Below are positions 33,753 to 44,024 of a DNA stretch of 64,000 bases, piece after piece. Every line of letters begins with the position of its first letter. Position 1 is the first letter of the stretch. The position numbers and the translations under genes are program-made. Location: positions 28,240,948-28,304,947 of the forward strand of contig OX388314.1 of NCBI GenBank assembly GCA_947579605.1, read 5' to 3'. The notes under the pieces were generated by a model, which saw nothing but the letters and a program-made list of their open reading frames with translations, ran no database searches and was not told the origin of the DNA. The DNA is from Athripsodes cinereus (taxonomy: Eukaryota > Arthropoda > Insecta > Trichoptera > Leptoceridae).

Positions 33753-33959
33753 TAAGTGCCTACCTTTTCTTCGGTAGGTATCCCGATTTGGGAGAAAAAA
33801 TAAATGGTCACGTTATGTATAATGCAATATAGATATACTTAAGGTATTGCTTATTTCTCTACTTGATTATTTCACAAGCACTATTAACTTTTATTGGGTT
33901 ACCTACAAACATACCTATAAACTTTATCAGAGCAATCTTGTAGATACCTATGAGACTAA

Positions 33960-35752
33960 TCCACACATAAATATTTGAGTCCGTTCGTATGTATGTATGT
34001 ATGTATGTATGTATGTACTTATGTCCTTAATGGACTCGGAAATTAGGAAAGACCGAAGTAAAATAATACACTCTATACAAGGTCTCATCTTCTGGGCAGG
34101 TTTAAGGCTAAAAACATTTTAAATATCTTACGTATTGATAAAGATATTTTAATTTTAATGCGACCATGTCACAAAATTAGCAACAAAATGTATGTAAAAT
34201 ATTAATGCAAGATTTAGTAAAAAGCAATATTCACAGTCAAACATTTTTCATTGTATTGAATTAATATCAAAATGGATGTAACAATAAATACAACAATTCT
34301 GAAACTAAATATTTAGGGTTTATTTTCGTAATAAAATATCGTGTTTGCTAATGAGAAAAGCTCTTGAATTACGTGAATAAAAATTGCATATTTTTGACAT
34401 ATTGGCCTATTTTAATAATGGAAGACATTATGAAACCATAGAAAACTATACTGTAGAATAATAATAGTTTTACCTATAAAATCCATAAACAATGTTAAAT
34501 GATTTTCAATGAGTGGGAACCAATTTATTTTCACCTAATATTTTTTACATAAATTATGAAATATTTGATAGCAAAATATTCTGAAATATTGAAGGATGCA
34601 GATAATCCATTTTTAAGGTTTTTTGGGAATAAAGAGTAAATACTTAGGTGACAATTTATTCTTGACTTTTTTTAATTTCATAGCAAATACCCATTTATGC
34701 ACTGCAAACCAAAAATACAAATTCGAATGTGGACAATTATAATATTTTAACATTTATGTGCCTACAATTTTTTCACGAAATGGGATGTTTACCCTTTTTT
34801 TCTTATAGATATTTGGGATGACAATCTTCGAGTTTTTACATTAAGATGAGGTTTTTAGTAGTTTTTGCACGTAGGTACCCGCCTATTTTTCTAAATAAAA
34901 TATGAGCTTTCGGGGTGTCGAGCTCACATATTTTTCATTTGGAAGAGGTTTTTAGCACTTTTTCCATGTTGTTACCTACCAATATGTGGGATTTCTTAAC
35001 TTCAAGCTTTTTCATCGGGACGAGGTTGTTAGTACTGTTTTTTCCATGTAGGTGCCAACTTATTATTTTTTTTACATAAATGTGAACATCTGAGGTGTCA
35101 AACTTCAAGATTTTTCAATGGGAAGAGGTTTTTAGCACTTTTTTCGATATAGGTACCTACCTATTTTTTTTTACCTAAGTATGGGCATGTGAGGTATCAA
35201 ACTTCATGATTTTTCATTGGGAAGAGTTTTTCAGCACTTTTTTCGATGAAGGTACCTACCTATTTTTTTTTACCTAAATATGGGCATGTGAGGTATCAAA
35301 CTTCATGATTTTTCATTGGGAAGAGTTTTTCAGCACTTTTTTCGATGTAGGTACCTACCTATTTTTTTTACCTAAATATGGGCATGTGAGGTATCAAACT
35401 CCATGATTTTTCATTGGGAAGAGTTTTTCAGCACTTTTTTCGATGTAGGTACCTACCTATTTTTTTTACCTAAATATGGGCATGTGAGGTATCAAACTTC
35501 AAGATTTTTCATTAAGAAGAGATTTGCAATGCTTTTTATGATGTAGGTACCTACCTATTTATTGTTACTAAGATATGGGCATGTAGGGAGTCAAAAATTA
35601 AGTTTTCTCATTGGGAAGAGCTTTTTACTTCTTTTATCCACGTAAGTGCTTACTCCATTTTTTTTTTCAATAAGATTTTGTTGTTTTAACCCATGTATTT
35701 GCAAGGTTTTCTATTTAATTAAACCCGAGCGATGCCGGGTTACATACGCTTG
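33960..35752 (+). mobile_element. Non-autonomous Helitron-like element
   Basis: The insertion splits a monomer of the 138-bp array exactly between A and T (GAGACTAA | TAATGAATAA), with no target duplication. It starts TCCACACATAAATA. Near its 3' end a hairpin (AACCCG loop CGGGTT, 35720-35739) sits 10 nt before the terminus CGCTTG. A-T insertion, 5' TC and a 3' hairpin are Helitron features. The terminal CTTG departs from the usual CTRR. It contains (GTAT)n at 33990-34018 and the minisatellite below. No Rep/helicase gene. Confidence 0.72.
34780..35670 (+). repeat. 98-bp minisatellite inside the Helitron-like element
   Basis: About nine units with a period of 98-99 bp (GGGCATGTGAGG starts at 35183, 35282, 35380, 35478; diverged at 35577). 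Each has TTTTTCATTGGGAAGAG and GTAGGTACCTACCTATTTTT. Units become more alike toward the right-centre of the array. Confidence 0.88.
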
Positions 35753-36234
35753 TAATGAATAAATTGGTATTATTACTACATTACTTACCCAGTACCTATT
35801 CGAATTATAGTCATGAAACTTTTATTGGGTTACCTACAAACATACCTATAAACTTTATCAGAGCAATCTTGTAGATACCTATGAGACTAATAATGAATAA
35901 ATTGGTATTATTACTACATTACTTACCCAGTACCTATTCGAATTATAGTCATGAAACTTTTATTGGGTTACCTACAAACATACCTATAAACTTTATCAGA
36001 GCAATCTTGTAGATACCTATGAGACTAATAATGAATAAATTGGTATTATTACTACATTACTTACCCAGTACCTATTCGAATTATAGTCATGAAACTTTTA
36101 TTGGGTTACCTACAAACATAACTATAAACTTTATCAGAGCAATCTTGTAGATACCTATGAGACTAATAATGAATAAATTGGTATTATTACTACATTACTT
36201 ACCCAGTATTCGAATTATAGTCATGAAACTTTTC

Positions 36235-36690
36235 AAATTTAAATTCAAATATTTTTATTTACCTAAATAAAATTTACAAATTAATAATACTTCATACACA
36301 CCTTATTACTAAAAAAACACATTTATTACATATTTGACCCTCAAAATTGAGCAGTGCTCGTGCTTTGAGGATTTAAACATATTTTATATATATAATTTAC
36401 ATAAAACAATAGCGCTTACCAAATAATAATAAAAACAAATACACATCCACAATACAAATATTTTATTTTATTATTTTAAATTCGGAATAGAATATTACGT
36501 CTTTAACGTTTTTCTCTACGTTTTCGAAAGTAATGTAAAAAGCAGGTATTTGTGACAATTACGTATCTACCTACAAAACATTTTTTCTTGAATTCAGTAG
36601 TAAAGAGTTATGCTTCCTTTTTTGAATGTATAATTTTTATAAGACGAGTTAATTTCATATAAAAAATAGTACCTAGGTATATAGTCCTAT
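36235..36690. other. AT-rich spacer
   Basis: No gene; the TTTGACCCTCAAAATTGAG stretch near 36335 may be an old LINE tail but has no partner here. Confidence 0.5.
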
Positions 36691-36694
36691 AAGC

Positions 36695-36965
36695 CGTGAA
36701 ACCAAGACGTCCTATAAGAATTAGTTTCCCACTCTTTTCCGTAAGTTTTCGAGTGTCCTGTAAAATGTAAAAGGCAGGTGGTCGAAAAACTAAAGACATA
36801 TTAGGTACATCTCCAATTCAGCGATTAGGTTTGCCACCCATCTTAAATGTCTTAATTTTTTATTAGCATAGAGAAGACGGCCTACATGTTTACTAAATTT
36901 AGCTGTTCTGCTGGCTACCCATTTGTGGGATGTGCCGTAATGATGTGTGTGTGTGTAGTAGTATA
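36695..36965 (+). repeat. Dispersed repeat A, near full length
   Basis: TTTCCCACTCTTTTCCGTAA, CAGCGATTAGGTTTGCCACC, CATTTGTGGGATGTGCCGTA, ending in (GT)n and TAGTAG. Confidence 0.8.
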
Positions 36966-36969
36966 TACC

Positions 36970-37455
36970 TTCCTACATATTATAATAAATGTATCTTTAC
37001 TACGAAAGTGATAATATGATAGGGAAAGTTGCCAATATTTTGCATGTTTCTCCAAAAATATCAGAGCTTAGATGGTTATATGACCTGATATATAGCCTGA
37101 GCCGAATCGTAAACGTCGAAGCACCTAATACCTTTTTCTCTAAAGATACATATACCTATCTATGTATAAAATTCCGCACAAATCTTTATAAATTTCACCA
37201 GATATTCATACTTTCTAGTTTATTAAGATGATAAATCTTGTTCCAATAGCGTCCTTTTTCCTTTTTTCTACGAAAATATTTCATTTGGGGGATGTTTTGC
37301 ATAATGTTTACTACTTCTTGGTCTTAGATCGAAGAGGCACTAAAAACTTGTGATGAAACACGCAGTGGTTTTACCGGATAATGGAAATCCGCGCGGAAGC
37401 TCCATCGTCGAATAACTACGTGATTTGGCTACTTGGATCAAATTCTCAGGGGCGA
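36970..37455. other. Spacer
   Basis: An open frame at 36989-37231 has no recognisable motif. No gene supported. Confidence 0.5.
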
Positions 37456-37459
37456 GTAC

Positions 37460-37620
37460 ATAATTATTGAGTTAGATGAATTGGAATGCGTGTATGATAA
37501 ATTGGATGACTGCGGAGGAAACGAAAGAAGTGCGTAAGGATAGATCAAGATGATGTTCCATTATCTTTGCCTACCCAATCTGGGACACGGCGTGAGGGTT
37601 TAAATAGATAGATATATCTA
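37460..37620 (+). pseudogene. LINE C-terminal fragment, family F
   Basis: Decayed reading WMTAEETKEVRKDRS, then FAYPIWDTA* and GAGGGTTTAAATAG. Same end as at 40310-40470 and, reversed, 13277-13420. Short, broken and non-functional. Confidence 0.6.
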
Positions 37621-37714
37621 CTTTTTAAATTATTTAATATGAATTTTCACAGTGTAAATACAAATACCCTTCAAAAATATTTTATTATCTAATGACAATT
37701 GACAATAATGCTCC

Positions 37715-37895
37715 TTTTCGGAGCATACAGCAGAAACCAGGCCCCTCCATTCAGAGCGTCTCTATTGTAATAGAGTCACCCTTACTCATTTCACACCTAG
37801 TGTTCTGGTTTCGTCGTCATAAGAAAGGTGTTCATTGAAACCGGACATCCGGGTAATCTAGGCCATCGGAAACATAGTGGACGAAAGGACAACTA
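37715..37895 (-). pseudogene. LINE C-terminal fragment, family G, decayed
   Basis: The minus strand is a diverged copy of the RRSEWRRLVSALCSREER ending seen intact at 43557-44000. Recognised from the nucleotide order (GAAACCAG, CATTCAGAGCGTCTC, CCGGACATCCGG). Frame broken. Confidence 0.55.
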
Positions 37896-37899
37896 CCTA

Positions 37900-38735
37900 C
37901 TATTATAAGCTAAGACTACTACTTTCACGGTCAGATATCGGATAAACCGTAAACCGAATATTTATCTCATCTTTACCAGAAGTATGTGTATAAAATATTT
38001 TACTGCTCACAAGTTATAAATAACCCTTTATTGGAAGAAATTACATGAGAGTACATTGTAATACTTTAGCTATGTTATTCTACAACTTCTCTGGTTTAAT
38101 ACGCCCAAGCGATGCGATGGTTTATCTCGGATAATGGTATCGTTTACGAGTATAGTATATATAAATTTATGTATATTGTCTAGGAAATGTTATAATAATA
38201 AATATAATAAATATATTTATTTCAAAAGTAGGTACACAATACAATATTATTTTCAATAAACAATGAAAAACAATCACAACAATATTACAACTACCTCCCT
38301 ATTAGAGATATCTCGTGTATAGGGAGGGAGTATAAACCAATTAAAACACACCTATTAAACATTATATACTTGTTTCATTTACTTATATTTATCTATTTAT
38401 ATACCTATTATAACCTACACACTATAACTATACTTAACTATATTATCTCACCATCCATCATTCACAAAGACTCACCAACACATACCACAATTCATTCTAA
38501 CCCAAAAACACACCATCCAACACACACACCCTCACACACCCACACAAACACACACACACACACACACATATCTATCAGAAAAAATAAACCAAAAATACAA
38601 GACATGCGAAATTTCACTTCTTATAAATCATTTCCCACCCTAGAATCACATCACTATCAATCGCATTTCACATTGTATTCATATTTCAATCGCATTTCAC
38701 ATTGTATTCATTGTATTCATTCATATTACATGTTG
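37900..38735. other. Spacer with CA-rich microsatellite
   Basis: A (CA)n-like tract lies at 38516-38570. The 170-aa open frame across it (38370-38882) is low-complexity Thr/His and not a gene. No other content recognised. Confidence 0.6.
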
Positions 38736-38736
38736 T

Positions 38737-39075
38737 TTGAATTACTTACTTACTTACTTTTCGGGTCCGGACTTCAGACCTTGCCACTCCAGTATGCAGC
38801 GACGTACATTGCCTTGTCATTCGCCATCATCAGGTCACTCACATTACATGCATTCCGCATCAGCGGACATTGCAATAGGTGAGAGTCACTCTGGTCCTCC
38901 CCACAGTCGCAGCTGGCGTCCTCTCCATCCGAAAACCTCACTTCCGCTGGTTACTTTTGCACCTTGTCACCCCAACTCTTAGTCTGTTCAGTGTCTTCCA
39001 CGTGGGGTAGTTCAGACTATGCACGGTGTTTGTGCTTTCAGATGGCATCATCCATGGATTGTCGCCATGTTCCTG
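38737..39075 (-). pseudogene. LINE reverse transcriptase C-terminal fragment
   Basis: The minus strand reads LNRLRVGVTRCKSN..KWGF, then CDCGEDQSDSHLLQCPLMRN, then A..AAYWSGKV*. This is the Cys/His tail of LINE ORF2 also seen in the fragment at 2150-2345. It is followed by GTAAGTAAGTAAGTAA repeats, a plausible LINE 3' tail. Only the C-terminus is present. Confidence 0.7.
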
Positions 39076-39284
39076 CCTCCAAAATTCCAATTGTTTGAAT
39101 TTATTTACTAGTATTCGTTATTTTGGGAACAAGATAATGCTTAATCACGTGAAATACAAATTGGGTTATTGCGTACATACAAAAATAAGTTTTTAAAATA
39201 GATTTTATTAAAACGTTATATGAATACTTTGTATTTTTTTTTTATATGAATCTGGATTTGACACTAACCCAAATATATCCCAGA

Positions 39285-39365
39285 TATCCTCTTAAAATAC
39301 CAGCAGTATTTTTCTTTGAAAGATCTGGGTCTATGTTATAAACCCACATAAAATATTTGTAACTC
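39285..39365 (-). repeat. 3' tail fragment of SINE S1, reversed
   Basis: Minus strand GTGGGTTTATAACATAGACC and CAGATC match the S1 tail. Confidence 0.55.
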
Positions 39366-39550
39366 AATGTAGTATGGAACTTCTGACGTGGATACCTTTA
39401 TGTTAAGATTTCTCATTTATCTATGTATTTATCTATATTTATAATATGACGTGGATGTAATGCCCTAGAATTTATGAACTGTACAGTGTCCTTGAGGTGC
39501 TTCGGCACGTAAACGACACTTTAATATTGTCCAATAATAATAATAATAAT

Positions 39551-39680
39551 AAAAACTTTTATACCTTTCACAGTAAGCTAAAACCTTGTGTCGTGAAAGG
39601 GGAGTTTGCCGGCACCTGGGATCGAACCATGCATCTCATGTGCATGAAGCCTAGACCCTACCTTCAGGCTACCGACGAAT
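39551..39680 (-). mobile_element. tRNA-derived SINE, family S1, reversed
   Basis: Minus strand from TCGTCGGTAGCCTGAAGGTA through GGTTCGATCCCAGGTGCCGG to CACGACACAAGG..TTAGCT. The tail abuts (TAA)n at 39533-39552. Confidence 0.82.
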
Positions 39681-39689
39681 TGTATTAAT

Positions 39690-40305
39690 AATGTTTGTTT
39701 TATTTTCACATACATTTACAGCCATAAGTTGTCCTACAAAAAAGCTTATAGCTGTAAGTAATTGTGTCGTGAAGATGGAGCAGGTCACTAGCGGGTAGAA
39801 TCGATACCGGGATTTCTCGATCGAAAGTCCAAGCTTACATCATTGAGGAATGATTAAATTAAAATAAATATTTGATACAGTTCCATAAATTGAATAGTAC
39901 ATTACTAAAGGTAGTAGATAAATCACCATACAGAGTTAGTAGGTTCCTACGATATTCCCAAATGACTTTTTGGCAATATCGTCCACTCATTTTCTCTCTT
40001 TTACGATCTCCCTCATTATTACAATGCTGGCTGCCTTTTTTATATTCCAAATACTTAGTAATAGTTTTTGCTGAACTTTCCCTATCGACTCTTCAGCTTT
40101 TTTTCTTCTATCCTCATCAAGATTATAAATCAATACAGGGTGAAGGGTGTATAAGAAGGAAATAAAAGTATCAGTGCTCGCTGTGGAATTTGGAAGGAAA
40201 ATATTAAATATTATCTTTTATTTTACATAATATATTTTTTACGACCACGTTCTGACTAATAAGGTAAATTTTTATATACAAGTTTAAGATATATAAGCTT
40301 AAGAT
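39690..40305. other. Spacer
   Basis: A tRNA-like scrap (GGTAGAATCGATACCGGG) lies at about 39790. No gene supported in the open frames on either strand. Confidence 0.5.
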
Positions 40306-40309
40306 ATAT

Positions 40310-40470
40310 AAGTAAGAGGAATCGGCGTGCATGTATGAGAAACTGGATGAATGTAGAGGAAGCGAAAGAAGTATGTAAGGATAGAGCGACATGGCGTTCC
40401 GTTCTCTCTGCCTACCCCACCTGGGACACGGCGTGAGGGTATAGTATAGTAGTATAGTATATAAGCTTCT
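40310..40470 (+). pseudogene. LINE C-terminal fragment, family F
   Basis: Encodes WMNVEEAKEVCKDRATWRSV then LSAYPTWDTA* and GAGGGTATAGTATAGTAG. An RTE-like LINE C-terminus; the best-preserved of the three copies in this window. No RT core is attached. Confidence 0.65.
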
Positions 40471-40519
40471 AAAATACTGTAAGAATTTACGCTATGTTTA
40501 TTGTGTTTTCGATCAAGTA

Positions 40520-41811
40520 CGAGGCATGCCTTTTAAGTTCTGTCGTTTCCATATTTCCCGGCAATTTTGAATTTGGAACTGTTCTATATTCGAATGTGTT
40601 TAAATTTTGAATCTCAAAACAGTTGAAAGTATTAGGATAAATGCTATTGTTTAGTCACAGCGTCGACTGGAATCTGTCAGGTTACGTACGAAAATGAATT
40701 TTTCTAAGGAAAATGTTCGTACAATAATTTTCTACAACTTTAGAAGAGGCCTGACACGGCTTCAGTGTTTTGCAGAGCTAATATCTGTGTTCAGTGATGA
40801 AGCCCCATGTCTGCGGACTGTCGAACGCTGGTATTTAGAATTCCAGCGTGGACATACTAGTGTTAGTGACAAATCTCGCGAAGGACGCCCAAAATCCGCC
40901 TTCACTGAAGATAACATCATTGCTGTGAGACAACTAATTCTCGAAGATCGTCATGTGACGTATCGAGAGATAGAGGCTCTATTAGGCATCTCAGGGACAA
41001 CCATTCAGAAGATCTTGCATGAAGCGCTTGGTGTGAGAAAGCTAGTTTGCCGTTGGATACCGCATCTGCTTTCCGACGATCACAAGGCGGCCCGCGTCAG
41101 ATGGTGTAAGAAAACTCTGGAAAGGTTCAACCGAGGAGAGTCAAATCACGTCTACGACATCATCAGTGGTGACGAATCTTGGATCTATGCCTACGATCCT
41201 GATTCCAAACAACAATCTACAATCTGGGTCTTTCAAGACGAGCCAAAGCCGACTAAAGTTGTTCGTTCTCGAAGCACTTCAAAGAAGATGGTGGCCACGT
41301 TCGTTGGAAAAACCGGCCATGTTACGACTATTGCACTTGAAGATCGTAGAACGGTTAACGCAGAGTGGTATACCACAGTTTGTTTACCACAAGTCATCGC
41401 CGAACTTCGAAAATCTAACTCAAAGCGACGCATCATCCTGCACCACGACAACGCAAGCTCACATAGCGCTCGGCAAACAATTGAGTATTTGAAGCAGGAA
41501 AAAGTAGAAATTCTTGACCATCCTCCATACAGTCCTGACCTAAGCCCTAACGATTTCTTTACATTTCCTAAAATTAAGAAAAGTCTTCGTGGTCAAAGGT
41601 TCCAGTCCGGTGAAGAAGCAGTCGACGCTTTCAAGTCAGCTATTTTGAACACCCCCACTTTAGAGTGGAATAAATGTTATAATAACTGGTTTGAGAATAT
41701 GGAAAAGTGTATTAAGCTACGTGGTGAATACTTTGAAAAACAATAAAAAGTACTATAAGGTTCTAGTTGTGTTTTTTTCTTCAAACGACAAAACTTAAAA
41801 GGCATGCCTCG
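40520..41811 (+). mobile_element. mariner element, apparently complete
   Basis: A 1292-bp element flanked by TA (40518-40519 and 41812-41813). Inverted ends start CGAGGCATGCCTTTTAAGTT and match for about 29 bp with one mismatch. It contains one intact transposase ORF. Confidence 0.95.
40694..41746 (+). CDS. mariner transposase
   Basis: A 350-residue DD34D transposase of the usual mariner length (about 345-355). The N-terminal ~110 residues hold two helix-turn-helix motifs that bind the inverted ends (FYNFRRGLT..QCFAEL; YREIEALLGISGTTIQKIL). The catalytic triad is D160 (SGDESWIY), D252 (HHDNASSH) and D287 (SPNDFF), with 34 residues between the last two. The mariner signatures WVPH.L and YSPDLAP appear as WIPHLL and YSPDLSP. 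No stop or frameshift interrupts it, so it could be active, which is inference. It cuts and pastes the element at TA dinucleotides in the nucleus. The start was chosen as the ATG about 175 bp inside the left end, typical for mariners. Confidence 0.95.
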   Translation: MNFSKENVRTIIFYNFRRGLTRLQCFAELISVFSDEAPCLRTVERWYLEFQRGHTSVSDKSREGRPKSAFTEDNIIAVRQLILEDRHVTYREIEALLGISGTTIQKILHEALGVRKLVCRWIPHLLSDDHKAARVRWCKKTLERFNRGESNHVYDIISGDESWIYAYDPDSKQQSTIWVFQDEPKPTKVVRSRSTSKKMVATFVGKTGHVTTIALEDRRTVNAEWYTTVCLPQVIAELRKSNSKRRIILHHDNASSHSARQTIEYLKQEKVEILDHPPYSPDLSPNDFFTFPKIKKSLRGQRFQSGEEAVDAFKSAILNTPTLEWNKCYNNWFENMEKCIKLRGEYFEKQ

Positions 41812-41994
41812 TAATGATTAAATACCTATATGATGATGATAATGATTCTGGATGATCTTATTTTGACGCTGTTTAACAGTCCCTAGACCGTCTAAGGGCG
41901 CTGGTGAAGAGTTCAGTTTTCAATTTGCTTCTGAAGCTGATAACTTATAGCCGAGTGCTTTCACCTTGCAGGATCCTCAGGGAGAGAGCTGCTG

Positions 41995-42115
41995 TGTTTT
42001 ACTGAACTCAATTTTGAGTTTTCCGTAGAACACCCGGTAAAGAATTAGTCTCTCAATATTTTCCGTAAGTTTTCGAGTTATCTGTAAAATACAGATAATT
42101 CGAAACAATAGAGAA
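41995..42115 (+). repeat. Dispersed repeat A, 5' half
   Basis: TTTTCCGTAGAACACCCGGT then AAAGAATTAGTCTCTC and CCGTAAGTTTTCGAGTTATC. Confidence 0.75.
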
Positions 42116-42133
42116 ATTTTACCCCAATGATAA

Positions 42134-42440
42134 GTGATAAGAGCAGGAGCTATTGAAAGTCGGTTCGCGATTAAAAAAGTCAGCTTAAGAGAATCAGCCA
42201 ACAACGAGCTAACTGGATTGACCACAACATCAGGCACCCAGGACTGCTCATCGCCATCGTGGAAGGTAGGACCGAAGGCCCAAATGGTAGAGGCCGTCCA
42301 AGAGACGCTTATATGGACCAACTGAAGAGGGACATACGTAGAGCTGAAAAGACTGGCTGAGAATAGGGAGGAATGGAGAAGAAAAACCAAACAAGTTGCA
42401 GACCAATCCAATGGATTGTAAATCATTATATATAAAGTCA
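42134..42440 (+). pseudogene. LINE C-terminal fragment, family E (RTE-like)
   Basis: Across frame changes it reads W.DHNIRHPGLLIAIVEGRT then GRGRPRDAYMDQLKRDI and REEWRRKTKQVADQSNGL*. This is the WIGH.(I/L)RH...L....EG...G.RGRGRPR...(D/Q)(Q)LK.D..R.EWR end common to RTE-type LINE polyproteins. A better copy lies tail-to-tail at 42795-43185 on the other strand. No reverse transcriptase remains. Confidence 0.75.
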
Positions 42441-42790
42441 CTGTGGGAGTACTAAATAAACTTGTTTCATTTTTATTACTTTAAAACTAGTTTTTATAAA
42501 ACATATTTGTAAAAAAAAATATAACAGAGATAGTATAATAGAGAAAGTCATCTCATATTTTATTATACTTGTGTATTATTTTTCTCTTAACATTTAATAA
42601 ATAGTATTTTTGAACTAATATTATTTCTTCTTATTATTGTGTGTTTATCATCAGCTGTATCCTTCAGTAATTGCATGTCCATGTAGCTCGCTTGTAAATC
42701 AAGTTGAACAAGGGATGTAACGTATACCCATAATACAATATAATGTATAGGTATATAGTACAATATACATAGGGGATACGAAATTATATA
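42441..42790. other. AT-rich gap between two inverted LINE ends
   Basis: Probably the 3' UTRs of the flanking family-E copies; no gene. Confidence 0.5.
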
Positions 42791-42794
42791 TATA

Positions 42795-43185
42795 ATAAGT
42801 AACAATCCATTGGATTGGTCTGCAACGAGTTTGGTTTTTCTTCTCCATTCGTCTCTATTCTCAGCCAGTCTTTTCAGCTCTACGTATGAGCCACAGTTCA
42901 TGTCCCTCTTCAGTTGGTCCATATACGCGTCTCTTGGTCGGCCTCTGCCATTTGTCCCCTCGGTCTTACCCTCCGCGATGGCGATGAGTAGTCCTGGGTG
43001 CCTGATGTTGTGGCCAATCCATTTAGCTCGTTGTTGGCAGATTCTCTTAAGAAGTTGCCTTTTTTCGCCTACCCTGGTTAATACTTCTTCGTTTTCGACG
43101 TGTTCTGACCAATGGATCTTAAGCATGCGTCTGTAGCACCACATCTCAAAGGCCGCCAACCGTACGAAATTAATAAACATTAAAA
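42795..43185 (-). pseudogene. LINE C-terminal fragment, family E (RTE-like)
   Basis: One open frame of about 130 codons: AFEMWCYRRMLKIHWSEHV then LTRVGEKRQLLKRICQQRA, KWIGHNIRHPGLL, GRGRPRDAYMDQLKRDM, ENRDEWRRKTK, VADQSNGL. This is the thumb and C-terminal region after the reverse transcriptase in RTE-type LINEs (CYRRML(K/R)I.W..H..N..VL). The 5' part including the catalytic YADD is missing, so the copy is 5'-truncated. The reading frame is undisturbed over this stretch, which suggests it is younger than the plus-strand copy. Confidence 0.8.
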
Positions 43186-43213
43186 GATCCTCAAATACAA
43201 GTACCCTCTTATT

Positions 43214-43500
43214 TTGAAAATATCTGTAGTTCTGGTTGTACAGGAGAGAGATGATGGTCCTGGTAGGATTAACTTGAAAAAATATCTAATGATAGTTAAC
43301 CCAAAAATACATAGTTATTTCATGTATTTGTTTCCTGTCGTCTGGACGCCCCTTTTTCACAATATAATTTCCTATAACGCTGACAGACTATTGTGCTTTA
43401 GAACTATTGTGAAAAGAGTCGACTCAACCAGCATAGAGATGCTCAAAATGGCGGAGGCTGGTTTCTGCACTGTGCTTCCTTGAGAAAGGTGCGATTATTT
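43214..43500 (+). pseudogene. LINE fragment, family G, decayed first copy
   Basis: ISVVLVVQERDDGPG corresponds to VISVIQERRWSWLG in the next copy, and KMAEAGFCTVLP corresponds in shifted frame to WRRLVSALCSREE. It is a decayed duplicate directly before the better copy. Confidence 0.6.
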
Positions 43501-44024
43501 GATCGAGATTTTCTATTCGATCGGCGTCTGGACTCAGCATCAGGACAAAATGTCGCTTGTTCAATGCGTGCATCATCCCAATCCTTCTATATGGCTGTGA
43601 GTCTTGGCACTTAACCAAGGCTCAAGAGCGGAAAATACTCAGCTTTGAAAACAAGTGTCTTAGAAGGATTTTGGATGTCAAATGGTATGAACATGTTACA
43701 AATGATGCTCTGCGCCGGCGCACCCAGCAGAGACCTGTAATCTCCGTAATACAGGAGAGACGATGGTCCTGGCTGGGACATGTTTTGAGAATGCCTCATG
43801 ATGGTAGGCCGAAAAGAGCACTGTTCTTCCGTCCGCAGGGGTTCCGTCGGCCCGGACGTCCATCTTTCACAATACACCGTTCCTATGACAACGATATCAG
43901 AGCGCAAGGAATGTCGTGGAAAGAGGTGACGCAATTGGCACAGAGACGCTCTGAATGGAGGAGGCTGGTTTCTGCCCTGTGCTCCCGAGAGGAGCGTTGA
44001 GGGCGATGATGATGATGATGATAT
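43501..44024 (+). pseudogene. LINE C-terminal fragment, family G
   Basis: An open frame of 147 codons (43557-44000): FNACIIPILLYGCESWHLT, then ILSFENKCLRRILDVKWYEH, LGHVLRMPHD, GRPSF, and RRSEWRRLVSALCSREER*. The (L/V)..IL(L)YGCE(S/T)W motif and the downstream C.RRIL...W...(T/I)N are the region after the reverse transcriptase in RTE-type LINEs. The element ends in (GAT)n at 44005-44022, which recurs as (CAT)n beside the reversed copy at 57198-57440 and is probably its 3' tail. The catalytic RT is absent. Confidence 0.8.

Larger units (their letters stand above)
33893..36232 (+). repeat. 138-bp tandem array, interrupted by a Helitron-like insertion
   Basis: The unit (AATGAATAAATTGGTATTAT...GAGACTAAT) starts at 35754, 35892, 36030 and 36168. 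An additional monomer half at 33893-33959 is separated from the rest by the insertion at 33960-35752. The units are nearly identical. Confidence 0.88.

Noticed and set aside
34780..35670. CRISPR-like array
   Set aside because: Adjacent ~98-bp units without unique spacers in a eukaryotic transposon; this is a minisatellite.
38370..38882. 170-aa Thr/His-rich protein
   Set aside because: Low-complexity translation of an AC-rich microsatellite region with no conserved motif.
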